From Stenotrophomonas sp. Iso1 (GTDB lineage: Bacteria > Pseudomonadota > Gammaproteobacteria > Xanthomonadales > Xanthomonadaceae), in assembly GCF_027497995.1 (NCBI RefSeq), contig NZ_JAODBT010000002.1, positions 496,001-560,000 on the forward strand: a DNA stretch of 64,000 bases, read 5' to 3'. Below the pieces are notes generated by a model. It did no database searches. It saw only the letters and a list, made by a program, of their open reading frames with translations, and had not been told where the DNA came from. Numbering within the stretch: the stretch's first letter is position 1; each line of letters starts with the position of its first letter. Below are positions 41,147 through 49,270 of this stretch, piece by piece. A program made the position numbers and the translations under genes.

Positions 41147-41183
41147 GGGGCCGGCAGCGAAAGCAGTCGGCCCCTTATTCTTT
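41147..41183. terminator. Bidirectional terminator between wzc and the gfc/yjb operon
   Basis: GGGGCCG (41147-41153) pairs with CGGCCCC (41168-41174). On the plus strand it is followed by TTATTCTTT; on the minus strand by TTTCATTTT. It lies between two convergent transcription units. Confidence 0.85.
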
Positions 41184-41205
41184 ACGCAGATGCGTTTGTT
41201 GGTCG

Positions 41206-43341
41206 CTATTCCAGAATCGCGGGGAGGTTGTTCATTAGCGCGCCGGGCTCACGCTCCGCTGTGATCTGGTAGAGATTGTACGTGCGCGAAAGTCGCGCGC
41301 CGCCATCGCGATACAGCGGGTTCCAGTTGAAGCTGGCGCGCGATCGGGTGGAGCGGGGAAGCATCAGGTCGAACGGCACCGAGACGAAGATGCCTTTGTC
41401 GAAGCTGCCTTCGCCAAAATCCTCGGAAGACACATTGGTCTTGGTCGCGTACGCACCCATGCCGACGCCATTCTCGAACATGCGCGTAACCGACAACGTG
41501 GCGCCCCAGTCCTTGGCCAAGTAACGTCCGGCGCTGAGTACGCCGACCATCGTTCGCTGCGTTCCCCACGTGTAATAGAGGCTGGCATGGCCGGTGGTGA
41601 CACGGTAGTCACGCAGGGAGAAGCGTTGATCGAACCCGCGTTGTCGGACCAGATTCAGATCCCAGCCCAGCGCCCACGGTTGATTGAATGGCCGATAGAG
41701 CAGCTCGGCGCCAACACCTGCATACATGGTCTCCAGCAAGCCTGCGTACGCCATGCCGTACCAGTCACGACCCAGCTGAGCGGTGGTTGTCAGCTGAAAA
41801 TTGGGGAGTGTCAGATTTTCGGTAGTTAGGTATTGACGAATATGTGTGCGCACGCGCGGCAGTTTGCTCGGCGCGTCATAGCGGAACTTGTCGTAGTTGT
41901 TGTAAGCGTTGTAGCTCAGCATCCCATGCAGCCAGATGCCCTGAGAGAACTGCATATCCGCCGTGTACAGGCCGGTCAACTGGAACAGGATAAAGCCATC
42001 TGGGCCGCCCAGTGATTGGCGGTAGCCGACGTTGAATTCACCATTGAAGCGGGGTTGTGGCGCTTCGTAGATCGTATGCCGGTAGTGATTGCTGGGGGCT
42101 GCAACCTCGATGTTGTGGGCCAACTGTGAAAGCGTTACGCGGCTATCCGTATAGGCGTTGAAAGCACGGCGCTCGATGCTTGTTTCAATTACAGGCAAAC
42201 CGAAGCGGGTATTGCGGACCGTGAGCCACTCAATGTCGACAGGTGCCGAGGCATCTACTATGCGTGCAGTGCGGCCTAGCGCTTTCGCCGGTTCGATGAA
42301 TCGCTGCTGCTCGCCGGTGACGACCAGCTCCGGGCCCTTCCTGGAAATTCGCGAAACACGAAGGCCTGCGTTTTCTTCGAGTTGTTCTACAACTGCAGAC
42401 CAATTTCCGGCTGTCTGCTGTGCTTGCGAATGGGAGTCGACGGCGATGGGGAGGGGATCCAGCGGTTTGGGGGACTGGCGGGCCCGACCGAGGTTGCCGT
42501 GGATACTGATCCCGACCACGGCTTCATCGCCACGCTCCCAGCCGAGCAGCAGTTGCACGTTACGATGCGGCATGTAGGTGGCGGCGAGGTTGAGCGGTGA
42601 ACGCTGACGCTGGTGGTTCTGCTGCGGTTCGTGCGTGTAGTCGTTGCCCTCGTACTCGAGCTTCAACTGCAGCGACTTCCAAGGCGTTTGGTAGGTGAGA
42701 CCACCAAACAGGCCGACAGGGCCGCGGAGCATGCTGCTGGTGTTCAAGCTCCCCGCGGTGGAGGTGCCGTTGTCGTTGCCAGGGCGTGTCGCGAATCGAT
42801 CATCGATGTGGCGCAATGGATTGCCGAAATCACCGCGGTTGCCAATGTAGCCGGTAGCCAATCCCAGGCTTGCATCTACTTGCCCCCAGCGTTTGTTGGC
42901 GACCAGGTACTCACTGGAAAACAGGCCGGTGCCACCAACGTCGCGTACGCCTGCTGCAATTTCCGGCAACCAGCGGCGTTCGCGCAGCAAACGCACTTTG
43001 AAATCGATGGATTTGTCTTTGTAGTTCTGCGCGCCGCTCAACGATTCCAGGCCGTAACGCCGGTTGGCCACGGAAATGTAGCGAAACGAGCCCTCTAGCC
43101 ATGGTAGCGGCTGCAAGCTCATGGTGTAACGGCTGTAGGGCGATGTGTGGCTGGCGGTGAAGCTCAGTTCGCCTTCTTCCGCCATGCGTGCAGTAGGTGT
43201 CTGCAACAGGCCGATGCCGCCCCAGTCGCTGGCAGTTGGCGCCGGCCTCTCCTGCGCTTGCAGTACGTTGCAGATGCCGAGCGTAAGTAGTGCAAGGCCG
43301 GCGCTTGCCAATGATGGAGACGGGGGAACTTTTGCTTTCAT
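41206..43341 (-). CDS. gfcD: YjbH/GfcD-family outer-membrane protein
   Basis: A 711-residue protein with a signal peptide (cleavage after LQAQ-like residues near 29) and then a YjbH domain beginning SDWGGIGLLQTPTARMAEEG, the family hallmark. The rest has alternating aromatic strands (e.g. YRQSLGGPDGFILFQLTGLY) expected of a beta-barrel, and the chain ends in a barrel-type tail. YjbH/GfcD proteins are linked to exopolysaccharide and group 4 capsule secretion. It is the last gene of the leftward operon, two bases after gfcC. Confidence 0.9.
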   Translation of the reverse strand: MKAKVPPSPSLASAGLALLTLGICNVLQAQERPAPTASDWGGIGLLQTPTARMAEEGELSFTASHTSPYSRYTMSLQPLPWLEGSFRYISVANRRYGLESLSGAQNYKDKSIDFKVRLLRERRWLPEIAAGVRDVGGTGLFSSEYLVANKRWGQVDASLGLATGYIGNRGDFGNPLRHIDDRFATRPGNDNGTSTAGSLNTSSMLRGPVGLFGGLTYQTPWKSLQLKLEYEGNDYTHEPQQNHQRQRSPLNLAATYMPHRNVQLLLGWERGDEAVVGISIHGNLGRARQSPKPLDPLPIAVDSHSQAQQTAGNWSAVVEQLEENAGLRVSRISRKGPELVVTGEQQRFIEPAKALGRTARIVDASAPVDIEWLTVRNTRFGLPVIETSIERRAFNAYTDSRVTLSQLAHNIEVAAPSNHYRHTIYEAPQPRFNGEFNVGYRQSLGGPDGFILFQLTGLYTADMQFSQGIWLHGMLSYNAYNNYDKFRYDAPSKLPRVRTHIRQYLTTENLTLPNFQLTTTAQLGRDWYGMAYAGLLETMYAGVGAELLYRPFNQPWALGWDLNLVRQRGFDQRFSLRDYRVTTGHASLYYTWGTQRTMVGVLSAGRYLAKDWGATLSVTRMFENGVGMGAYATKTNVSSEDFGEGSFDKGIFVSVPFDLMLPRSTRSRASFNWNPLYRDGGARLSRTYNLYQITAEREPGALMNNLPAILE

Positions 43342-43343
43342 GC

Positions 43344-44096
43344 TCAGCGTGCATCCAATACCTGGGTAGCGAGGAAGGCGGCTGCTTCCTCATTGAGGGT
43401 GGGCGCGATATCGCGCACGAGGTGTTCCGCCAATGGCACGTACAGGACCGCGCCGGGCGCAAGTGATACCGCTGGGTCACGGTTCCACAATGCAAAGCCG
43501 ATCTTGCGATGGCTTCCATCCGGCTGGATGACGTAGAGATCGTCACTGCTCGCAACAGGAAGAACCGGGCATTGCGTGCGGTAGTTCGCAGCGGCTGTCA
43601 GCGCGTCATGGCGCAACCTGCAAGGCTTTATTACCGCGCCTACGACGGTGATGGTGTCGGGTCGCTTTGGATAGATGAGGCGGTCACCGCTCTGCGCGGG
43701 CAGGTCCTGCGCGCGGGTCGCCTCAAGAGGGCGTGGGTCCAATACCTGCGGAACGCGGCCCGTCACCGGCATGCGCTGGAATTCTGCGCGCATGCGCGTC
43801 GCGGTGTCGGTAAATTGCGGCTGGGCCGCGAGCAACTCAAGGTCGAACAGCAGCCCGGCTTTCAGTCTGGATTGCGCAGGAATGGCCTGTGCCCGTAGCA
43901 ACGCGGCACCCAGCATGTACGCGTCATTGTCGGGACGGGCCGCAAGTGCGGCGGCACTTAGACGTGCGTCCAAAGGCAAGGCGTGCATACCGGGATGGCG
44001 AACGCTGCCACGGGCTTCAACACTGATCGCTGAGGCCGCTTGTGCCGACGTTGTCAGCATCATTCCGAGCATCACGACGGACGCAAGCGGCTTCAT
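43344..44096 (-). CDS. gfcC: GfcC/YjbG-family capsule biosynthesis protein
   Basis: A 250-residue periplasmic protein with a Sec signal peptide (MKPLASVVMLGMMLTTSAQA). Its mature part shows the GfcC pattern: GSVRHPGMHALPLDARLSAA, a beta-grasp/SLBB-like start, and a second one in TITVVGAVIKPCRLRHD near residue 150. GfcC is required for group 4 capsule secretion in E. coli. Its ATG overlaps the gfcB stop by four bases and the gfcD gene starts two bases after its stop, so the three are translated together. Confidence 0.88.
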   Translation of the reverse strand: MKPLASVVMLGMMLTTSAQAASAISVEARGSVRHPGMHALPLDARLSAAALAARPDNDAYMLGAALLRAQAIPAQSRLKAGLLFDLELLAAQPQFTDTATRMRAEFQRMPVTGRVPQVLDPRPLEATRAQDLPAQSGDRLIYPKRPDTITVVGAVIKPCRLRHDALTAAANYRTQCPVLPVASSDDLYVIQPDGSHRKIGFALWNRDPAVSLAPGAVLYVPLAEHLVRDIAPTLNEEAAAFLATQVLDAR

Positions 44097-44776
44097 CGCG
44101 TTCTTAGATCTGGGGCGTAGGGTTTGAATTGGATGAGTTCCAGACTGGTGTCAGGGCCAATGGCTTGCACGCTTTTCCAGATGAAGCCGTTGGCAGGGTC
44201 GACCCAGTAGTGGTTGTCACGCTTCCAGCCGTGACCGTTCAACCGTTCGCGCACATGCTCCAACTCGCGCGTGCGTCCCAGAATCTGTACTGGCTCACGG
44301 CCTTGCTTCTGCAAGTGCCCGGTGACGCGCATGCCATAACGATGGCCGGGCATCACGTCATAGCGACGTTCCACGCGTGTGCCCGGCTTCAGTTGGCGCA
44401 GGTCATGAAATGGATTGGCGCCGATGATCGCCATCTGCCGCAGCTCCGGGATGCCGCCGTGGGTGGCGACAATCACGCCATCGCGTAGGAACACGATGCT
44501 GCGTTCGCTGCTGTACCAGGCTTGGCGGCCGTCATCGAGGTTTCCGAGCACCAGGATGGCGCCGCCGTTCGGACCGGTCACTTTGATCTGCGGAAAGCGA
44601 TTGGCCGCGACCTCTCTCGCCGTGGCCTGCACATCTGGCGTGCCCTGGATTGCCAAACGAACCGCCTTGATGCTTGATTGCCCAATGGCGCCACAACCGC
44701 TCATCGTGATGGCCACAAGCAGCATGGACATGGCGCGCATTGTCGGCCGACTGATCGGAGCGTTCCTGCTCATCAT
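44093..44776 (-). CDS. gfcB: GfcB/YjbF-family lipoprotein
   Basis: A 227-residue lipoprotein (lipobox TMSGC, Cys28 in AITMSGCGAIGQ). The body has the YjbF-family WYSSERSIVFLRDGVIVATHG and a WVDPANGFIWKSVQAIGPD segment near the C-terminus. Members act with GfcC and GfcD in export of group 4 capsule or the YjbEFGH exopolysaccharide. Two starts (MM) precede the basic N-terminus. It begins nine bases after the Wza-type gene. Confidence 0.88.
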   Translation of the reverse strand: MMSRNAPISRPTMRAMSMLLVAITMSGCGAIGQSSIKAVRLAIQGTPDVQATAREVAANRFPQIKVTGPNGGAILVLGNLDDGRQAWYSSERSIVFLRDGVIVATHGGIPELRQMAIIGANPFHDLRQLKPGTRVERRYDVMPGHRYGMRVTGHLQKQGREPVQILGRTRELEHVRERLNGHGWKRDNHYWVDPANGFIWKSVQAIGPDTSLELIQFKPYAPDLRTR

Positions 44777-44785
44777 TCGGCGACG

Positions 44786-45910
44786 TCAGTTGCTATCGAG
44801 ATCGCTGCGCGTGCTGGCCGCGTTGCTGATGATCGCCGAGAACGGCAACAGCTGATTCACGAAGCGGCTCCAGCGGGTAACGCCTGCAGCGCCGACAAAC
44901 ACCACATCGCCTGGCAGCAGCTCAAATTGGCTGGCTACCGCGAAAGCCGCCGGTGAGCGGGCTTCCAGATGAAAGACTTGCGCGGGCGCTTGCTGCAGAG
45001 CGCTGGTGCCACGGATGACATAGATGGCGTTGCCATTGGAGGTTGTCTGCAACAGGCCGCGTGCGCGGCCCAGCGCTTGGCTGAGCGAAATGTCACCGGT
45101 ACGGAAGCTCAATGCACCGGGTTGACCTACTTCACCCACGACGATCACTTCCTTGCGATCAAGGTAAGGGACGTAAATCTGATCGGCGGCCTTCAGGTAA
45201 ATGTTTGCGCCGCCCAGGTCCTGGCTTATGCGATCCAGATCGATGATGTGGGTGATGCCATCGCGGGTCAGGCGGATGCCGGAAAGGTCAGCCTGCGTGG
45301 AATCCAAACCGGATTGACTGATGGCATCGGCCAGCGTCAGCGGGGTAACGGTGAGCGGCACGGCTGCCGGTTGGCGCGACGCGCCGGTAACCCAGACACG
45401 CTGGCTGGCGTAGGTGAGCATGGAGACATCGACCTGCGGCGCTTCGATGTAGCGTGCCAGCTTGGTCGTGATGTCCTCACGCAACTGCCCTGGCGTTTTG
45501 CCTGCGGCGGGAATCTTGCCGATATACGGGTAGAACAACGTGCCGTCGGATTGGACCAGACGCCCAGCAGCATTGAGCTGCTGCTGCGGACCTGCCGGCA
45601 CGGTCAATTCGGGGTGATCCCAAACGGTGATGTACAGAATGTCGCCGGCGCCGATGCGGTAGGGCTCGGGTTGATAGCGGGAAAGCGCTGGGGGAAAAGA
45701 GAAGGCATCACGCTCAGCTCTCTCCATTGCGATCAGTTTCGGCGTGATCGGGATCAGCGCGATCTGGTCATGCCCCTGCGCTCGGCCGTCGCTCACCAAG
45801 GCGCCATGGCGCATATGTTGTCCCGGCGCCCAAAGACAGCCAGTCAGGAGGAACGCGGACGCCAGAAGGGTGGCGAGGTGCTTGCAATGCATCGGATTCT
45901 TCCTGGCCAT
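44786..45910 (-). CDS. gfcE: Wza/GfcE-type polysaccharide export lipoprotein
   Basis: A 374-residue outer-membrane export lipoprotein. The signal peptide ends in the lipobox LLTGC (Cys25). The Poly_export domain follows with YRIGAGDILYITVWDHPELT near residue 83, then SLBB domains (VWVTGASRQPAAVPLT and VIVVGEVGQPGALSFRTGD). A C-terminal amphipathic segment (SRFVNQLLPFSAIISNAAS) fits the Wza outer-membrane helix. It would form the export channel working with the Wzc-type kinase. It leads gfcB, gfcC and gfcD on the same strand. Confidence 0.92.
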   Translation of the reverse strand: MARKNPMHCKHLATLLASAFLLTGCLWAPGQHMRHGALVSDGRAQGHDQIALIPITPKLIAMERAERDAFSFPPALSRYQPEPYRIGAGDILYITVWDHPELTVPAGPQQQLNAAGRLVQSDGTLFYPYIGKIPAAGKTPGQLREDITTKLARYIEAPQVDVSMLTYASQRVWVTGASRQPAAVPLTVTPLTLADAISQSGLDSTQADLSGIRLTRDGITHIIDLDRISQDLGGANIYLKAADQIYVPYLDRKEVIVVGEVGQPGALSFRTGDISLSQALGRARGLLQTTSNGNAIYVIRGTSALQQAPAQVFHLEARSPAAFAVASQFELLPGDVVFVGAAGVTRWSRFVNQLLPFSAIISNAASTRSDLDSN

Positions 45911-45979
45911 CAGGGCAAAACGATGCCCACGCCGACGTGGTGTCCGGCATGGGCATTGCTGCGATTACGGCTTGATTGT

Positions 45980-46483
45980 TTAGCGGGTGCCGGTGGTGCC
46001 GCCCGAGTTGGGGGAGGTGCTGTTATCGCTGCTGTCTGCGGCCACGCTGTAGATCGCGGCGGCGGCAGCGATGCCAAACCCTACGGTGGCGGCCGTAGTC
46101 AGGGTGCCGGTGGCGGCAACCTGGGCACCTTGGGCGCCTGCCGCGATGCCGTCGCTTGCCCATTCGCCAGAGATCTCGGCAGCCGTGTTTTCTGCAGCGG
46201 CCGATTCAGCCGTGGCGACATCGTGAGAAAGGCTGTCGTGTGCGAAGGGTTCCTGGGACACGTCTCCCGGTACTTCCGAGGCTTCGGCCCACTGATTCTG
46301 AGCATCTGCATCCAGTGCGGCCGCTTCAGATGCAGTTGCGATATCCATGGCGTCGGTGGGCTCAGTGGCCGACACAAAAATCTGGGACGGAGCGATTTCT
46401 TGGCGGGGGACGGGCGATGTGTCCTGAGCGGCAACGGGCAGGGAAAGCCCCATGAGAACCAGGACAGCGGACATCTTCTTCAT
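45980..46483 (-). CDS. GfcA/YjbE-like secreted protein
   Basis: A 167-residue exported protein with signal peptide MKKMSAVLVLMGLSLPVAAQ, an acidic Ala/Ser/Glu-rich middle, and a C-terminal hydrophobic stretch (TVGFGIAAAAAIYSVAA) followed by a Ser/Thr/Gly tail (SSDNSTSPNSGGTTGTR). The last 45 residues resemble the GfcA and YjbE proteins that open gfc/yjb operons, but those are only about 80-100 residues long, so the acidic region is extra. AGGAG precedes the ATG and a promoter lies at 46525. Function unknown; identity rests on the tail and position. Confidence 0.65.
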   Translation of the reverse strand: MKKMSAVLVLMGLSLPVAAQDTSPVPRQEIAPSQIFVSATEPTDAMDIATASEAAALDADAQNQWAEASEVPGDVSQEPFAHDSLSHDVATAESAAAENTAAEISGEWASDGIAAGAQGAQVAATGTLTTAATVGFGIAAAAAIYSVAADSSDNSTSPNSGGTTGTR

Positions 46484-46524
46484 TTGATGGGGCTCCTATT
46501 CCATTAGCTTTAAAAAACTCACCG

Positions 46525-46554
46525 ATTGTTTCTATTAATCACCATTAATGTCAA
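46525..46554 (-). promoter_or_regulatory. Promoter of the gfc/yjb operon
   Basis: Read leftward: a perfect -35 TTGACA (46554-46549) and a -10 AACAAT (46530-46525) with an 18-base spacer. The region is AT-rich and includes ATTAAT repeats flanking the spacer. The predicted start is about 35 bases before the GfcA-like gene. Confidence 0.55.
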
Positions 46555-46853
46555 TCGGACGAAGAGAAGTCGCGCTGGGGGAAAGCGGCATTGAAAAGTC
46601 GGATAGGAGGGCGGGGCGGGCGCTGGAGTCAGCCAATGCCGTCCACCGCGTGAGAAGAGGAGGGCGGTATTGCTGCCTTGCAGAAACAGCATTGGCCGGC
46701 GGATTGGCGGACACGATGAGGACTGAGTTGCAGCGTCTTGGGCCGTTCAACCGCCAGCGGTTTGCTCACGCCGACAACGTAATGTTTGTAAGGAACAAGG
46801 CGCCCGGCGCTGGCTCGAACAAGCCGTTGCCTGTACTCTTGCCACCGCGTTTA
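46555..46853. other. Intergenic stretch before tRNA-Arg
   Basis: No gene, repeat or clear promoter was found between the gfc promoter and tRNA-Arg. Short open frames here lack ribosome sites. Confidence 0.4.
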
Positions 46854-46930
46854 GGCCCCGTAGCTCAGCTGGATAGAGCGGTCCCCTCCTAAGGGACAGG
46901 TCGCCCGTTCAAATCGGGCCGGGGTCACCA
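46854..46930 (+). tRNA. tRNA-Arg (CCT)
   Basis: A 77-base tRNA with encoded CCA. Acceptor GGCCCCG pairs with CGGGGTC, and the anticodon loop CTCCTAA between GTCCC and GGGAC gives anticodon CCT. The T arm has GTTCAAAT. No integrase is seen beside it. Confidence 0.97.
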
Positions 46931-47072
46931 TGTTTGCTGCGAGATGGCCTATACGAAGCGCCGGTGCCAGCAATAGCGCCGCGTTTTGATAGCCGCGAAC
47001 CGTCCGGCCTCTCCCTGATTCTGCTCCGGCGCCACGTTGCTAGGTGAGCCGTCGCGCAGGCAGACTGCGCCC

Positions 47073-47804
47073 ATGCCAACCACCGCCCGCCATCTGCGCC
47101 GTTATCTCCAGCCGACCGGCCTGGAGTGTCACGACTATGCGCAATGGGTGCTGCCGATATGCGGAGACCTGCAATTGGAAGTAGGTGGGTCCGGCGGTCG
47201 TGTGGATCGGCTACAAGGAGCATTCGTTGCTCCACGCGAGGCGCATGATATGGAGGGGCAGGGCGACAATTACTGTCTGATCATCGATTGTCCCGCCGGT
47301 GTGCTGGACGACGACACGCTTGAGCATCTGTGCCGGCAACGCTGGCTGGCCTTGCCAAAGGGCATTCGCTACCAGTTGCAGAGCATCCAGGCCGACGGCA
47401 TGGAGAACGATCTGCTGCCGCAATTGCTGCGCTATTTCGGCCGCGACGGCAGTGGCGCACGATTGCAATCCTTATGCATGTCCATTGCGAAATCACCCGG
47501 AGACGATTGGTCGGTGGCGCGGATGGCTTTGGAAGTCGGTGTCGGTGGCAGTCGCCTGCATGCGCTATTTGCCCGGGAATTTGCGTTGTCCCCGCAAGCC
47601 TGGGTGAGTGCCGCGCGGCTGCGTTGGGCCAAGCAGCAATTGTTGGGCAGCCACGCCGGCATCAGCGATATCGCGCAACGGGCTGGCTATTCCGAGCAGA
47701 GTGCGTTGACCCGTGCGTTGCGTCGGGAAAGTGGGCTGACCCCGGGTCAATGGCGCGAAGCGGGCAGTAGTCTCGGTCAAGACACTTCGCAGGGTACGGC
47801 CTAG
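47073..47804 (+). CDS. AraC family transcriptional regulator
   Basis: A 243-residue DNA-binding protein. An N-terminal cupin-like sensing part (residues about 1-110) is followed by a C-terminal double helix-turn-helix: WSVARMALEVGVGGSRLHAL for the first, and HAGISDIAQRAGYSEQSALT for the second, ending with SGLTPGQWRE, the AraC signature. I chose ATG 47073 (MPTTARHLRRYL); the frame is open 12 codons further. The DMT transporter gene follows by 32 bases on the same strand, so it may be the target. Confidence 0.88.
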   Translation: MPTTARHLRRYLQPTGLECHDYAQWVLPICGDLQLEVGGSGGRVDRLQGAFVAPREAHDMEGQGDNYCLIIDCPAGVLDDDTLEHLCRQRWLALPKGIRYQLQSIQADGMENDLLPQLLRYFGRDGSGARLQSLCMSIAKSPGDDWSVARMALEVGVGGSRLHALFAREFALSPQAWVSAARLRWAKQQLLGSHAGISDIAQRAGYSEQSALTRALRRESGLTPGQWREAGSSLGQDTSQGTA

Positions 47805-47836
47805 ACTGCGCGGCCCAATCAGATGCGTGGCGTGAG

Positions 47837-48781
47837 ATGAATCGTTCAATGGGCGTCGGTATCGCCAATGGCGTGGCTTCTGGCGCGCTGTGGGGGTTGG
47901 TGTTTCTTGCGCCAGCGGTGTTGTCCGGCTTCTCACCGTTGCAGCTTGCTGCTGCGCGCTACCTTGTTTATGGCTTTGTCGCGGTGGTGTTGCTGGTGCC
48001 GCGATGGCCCGCGCTGCGTGCAACCATCGGCAAGGTCGAATGGACGGCGCTGACCTGGCTGAGCTTGTTGGGCAACCTGGTTTACTTCGTGCTGCTATCG
48101 ATTTCCGTGCAATGGAGCGGCGGTGCGTCAGCGGCCTTGATCGTGGGCATGGTGCCGGTATTGGTCGCGGTGGTCGGCTCCCGCGAGCCCGGTGCGTTGC
48201 CGTTGTCACGCTTGGCACCAGCGTTGGCCTTGTGCGTGGCCGGGGTTACGCTGATGGGATACGAAGCAATGAACTCGACGCATGTACAGACCAATGCAGC
48301 GCAACGTCTGATTGGTTTGCTGTGTGGCGTGGGTGCGCTCGTGTCTTGGACGGCGTATTCGGTTGGCAACACGCGCTGGTTGGCACGGGTGCCGACAGTG
48401 TCCGGTCACGACTGGTCGTTGCTGACCGGCGTGGCGACCGGCGGATTGGCATTGCTGTTGGCGCCGGTAGCATTCATGGGCGATACCAAGGTGCATTCGA
48501 GTAGCGAATGGGGGGGCTTCTGGGCGATGGCCGCAGCGGTTGCCGTGTTCGCTTCGATCCTTGGCAATGCTTGCTGGAATCGCGCCAGTCGGGCCCTGCC
48601 ATTGACCCTTGGTGGGCAGATGATCGTGTTTGAGACCTTGTTTGGCCTGGTCTACGGTTTCCTGTGGCAGCAACGTTGGCCGGTGCCGGCGGAGATGCTC
48701 GCCGCCGCATGTCTGGTGGCCGGAGTGGTTTGGAGTGCCGCTGCGCACCGTTCGACGGCGCCAGCTGTCGGTTCTGCGTGA
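47837..48781 (+). CDS. DMT-superfamily transporter (EamA domains)
   Basis: A 314-residue inner-membrane protein with ten predicted helices in two EamA halves; ASGALWGLVFLAPAVLSGFS opens the first and LPLTLGGQMIVFETLFGLVY marks the second. It probably exports a small metabolite or drug, but the substrate cannot be told from sequence. It follows the AraC-type regulator closely. It is not a close copy of the transporter at 21536. Confidence 0.87.
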   Translation: MNRSMGVGIANGVASGALWGLVFLAPAVLSGFSPLQLAAARYLVYGFVAVVLLVPRWPALRATIGKVEWTALTWLSLLGNLVYFVLLSISVQWSGGASAALIVGMVPVLVAVVGSREPGALPLSRLAPALALCVAGVTLMGYEAMNSTHVQTNAAQRLIGLLCGVGALVSWTAYSVGNTRWLARVPTVSGHDWSLLTGVATGGLALLLAPVAFMGDTKVHSSSEWGGFWAMAAAVAVFASILGNACWNRASRALPLTLGGQMIVFETLFGLVYGFLWQQRWPVPAEMLAAACLVAGVVWSAAAHRSTAPAVGSA

Positions 48782-49043
48782 GTCATTCTGCGCAGACCGC
48801 TGCGAAAGTTGCCTGCACTGGTTTCTTTCGAAGTGTCTTGGTTGGCCATGGAGGTGACGCTCGGCCAGCAGTGTATTGATCGTTCGTCCGCGCTATTGAG
48901 GGTTGCTTGCGAGTTAAATGCGCGACGTTTGCGTTTGATGACAATTGCAACTTTTAAAAGCAGCTTCGGCGAAGTTCGGCTTTATTGGCATTTTGCATCG
49001 CAGCACTTGACAGCCTGATCCTTGCTGTAGTCCTCTTGACCGC

Positions 49044-49181
49044 ATGAGCGCCAACCAGCCCAACGCCACGTACCTGCAGCCCCTTCCGGGTGAGCAGGGC
49101 AGTGTGCCTGGCTCGGCAGCCTCCATTACCACCACTATTACCGCCACCACTCGCTTGGTGCGGCCCGTCGTCTTCGCGTAA
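49044..49181 (+). CDS. thrL: Threonine operon leader peptide (thrL-like)
   Basis: A 45-codon frame ending 89 bases before thrA, with a threonine/isoleucine-rich run ITTTITATT at residues 28-36 encoded by consecutive ACC/ACT/ATT codons. This is the hallmark of the thr attenuator leader, where ribosome stalling on Thr and Ile codons reports low charged tRNA. A TTGACA is at 49007-49012, with a poor -10 after it, so the transcript may begin only a few bases before the ATG. GC-rich pairing alternatives follow the stop codon. The peptide is longer than the 21-residue E. coli ThrL. Confidence 0.75.
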   Translation: MSANQPNATYLQPLPGEQGSVPGSAASITTTITATTRLVRPVVFA

Positions 49182-49195
49182 TTTCCGAAAACCAC

Positions 49196-49251
49196 GGCCC
49201 CGCACCCGGATCAGGATGCGGGGGAACTCCATCCAGATGCGTGTCGGGGCC
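49196..49251 (+). promoter_or_regulatory. Alternative hairpins between the Thr leader peptide and thrA
   Basis: The segment GGCCCCGCA (49196-49204) can pair with TGCGGGG (49217-49223) or with CGGGGCC (49245-49251), not both. The second pairing ends seven bases before the thrA ribosome site AGAGG (49258-49262). No T-run follows either hairpin, so control may act on translation rather than by classic termination. Confidence 0.5.
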
Positions 49252-49270
49252 TCCAGCAGAGGTTCATCCG

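Noticed and set aside
44969-46507. A 512-codon plus-strand frame over the Wza-type and GfcA-like genes
   Set aside because: Runs antisense to genes with clear signal peptides, lipobox and export domains; composition is atypical for a protein.
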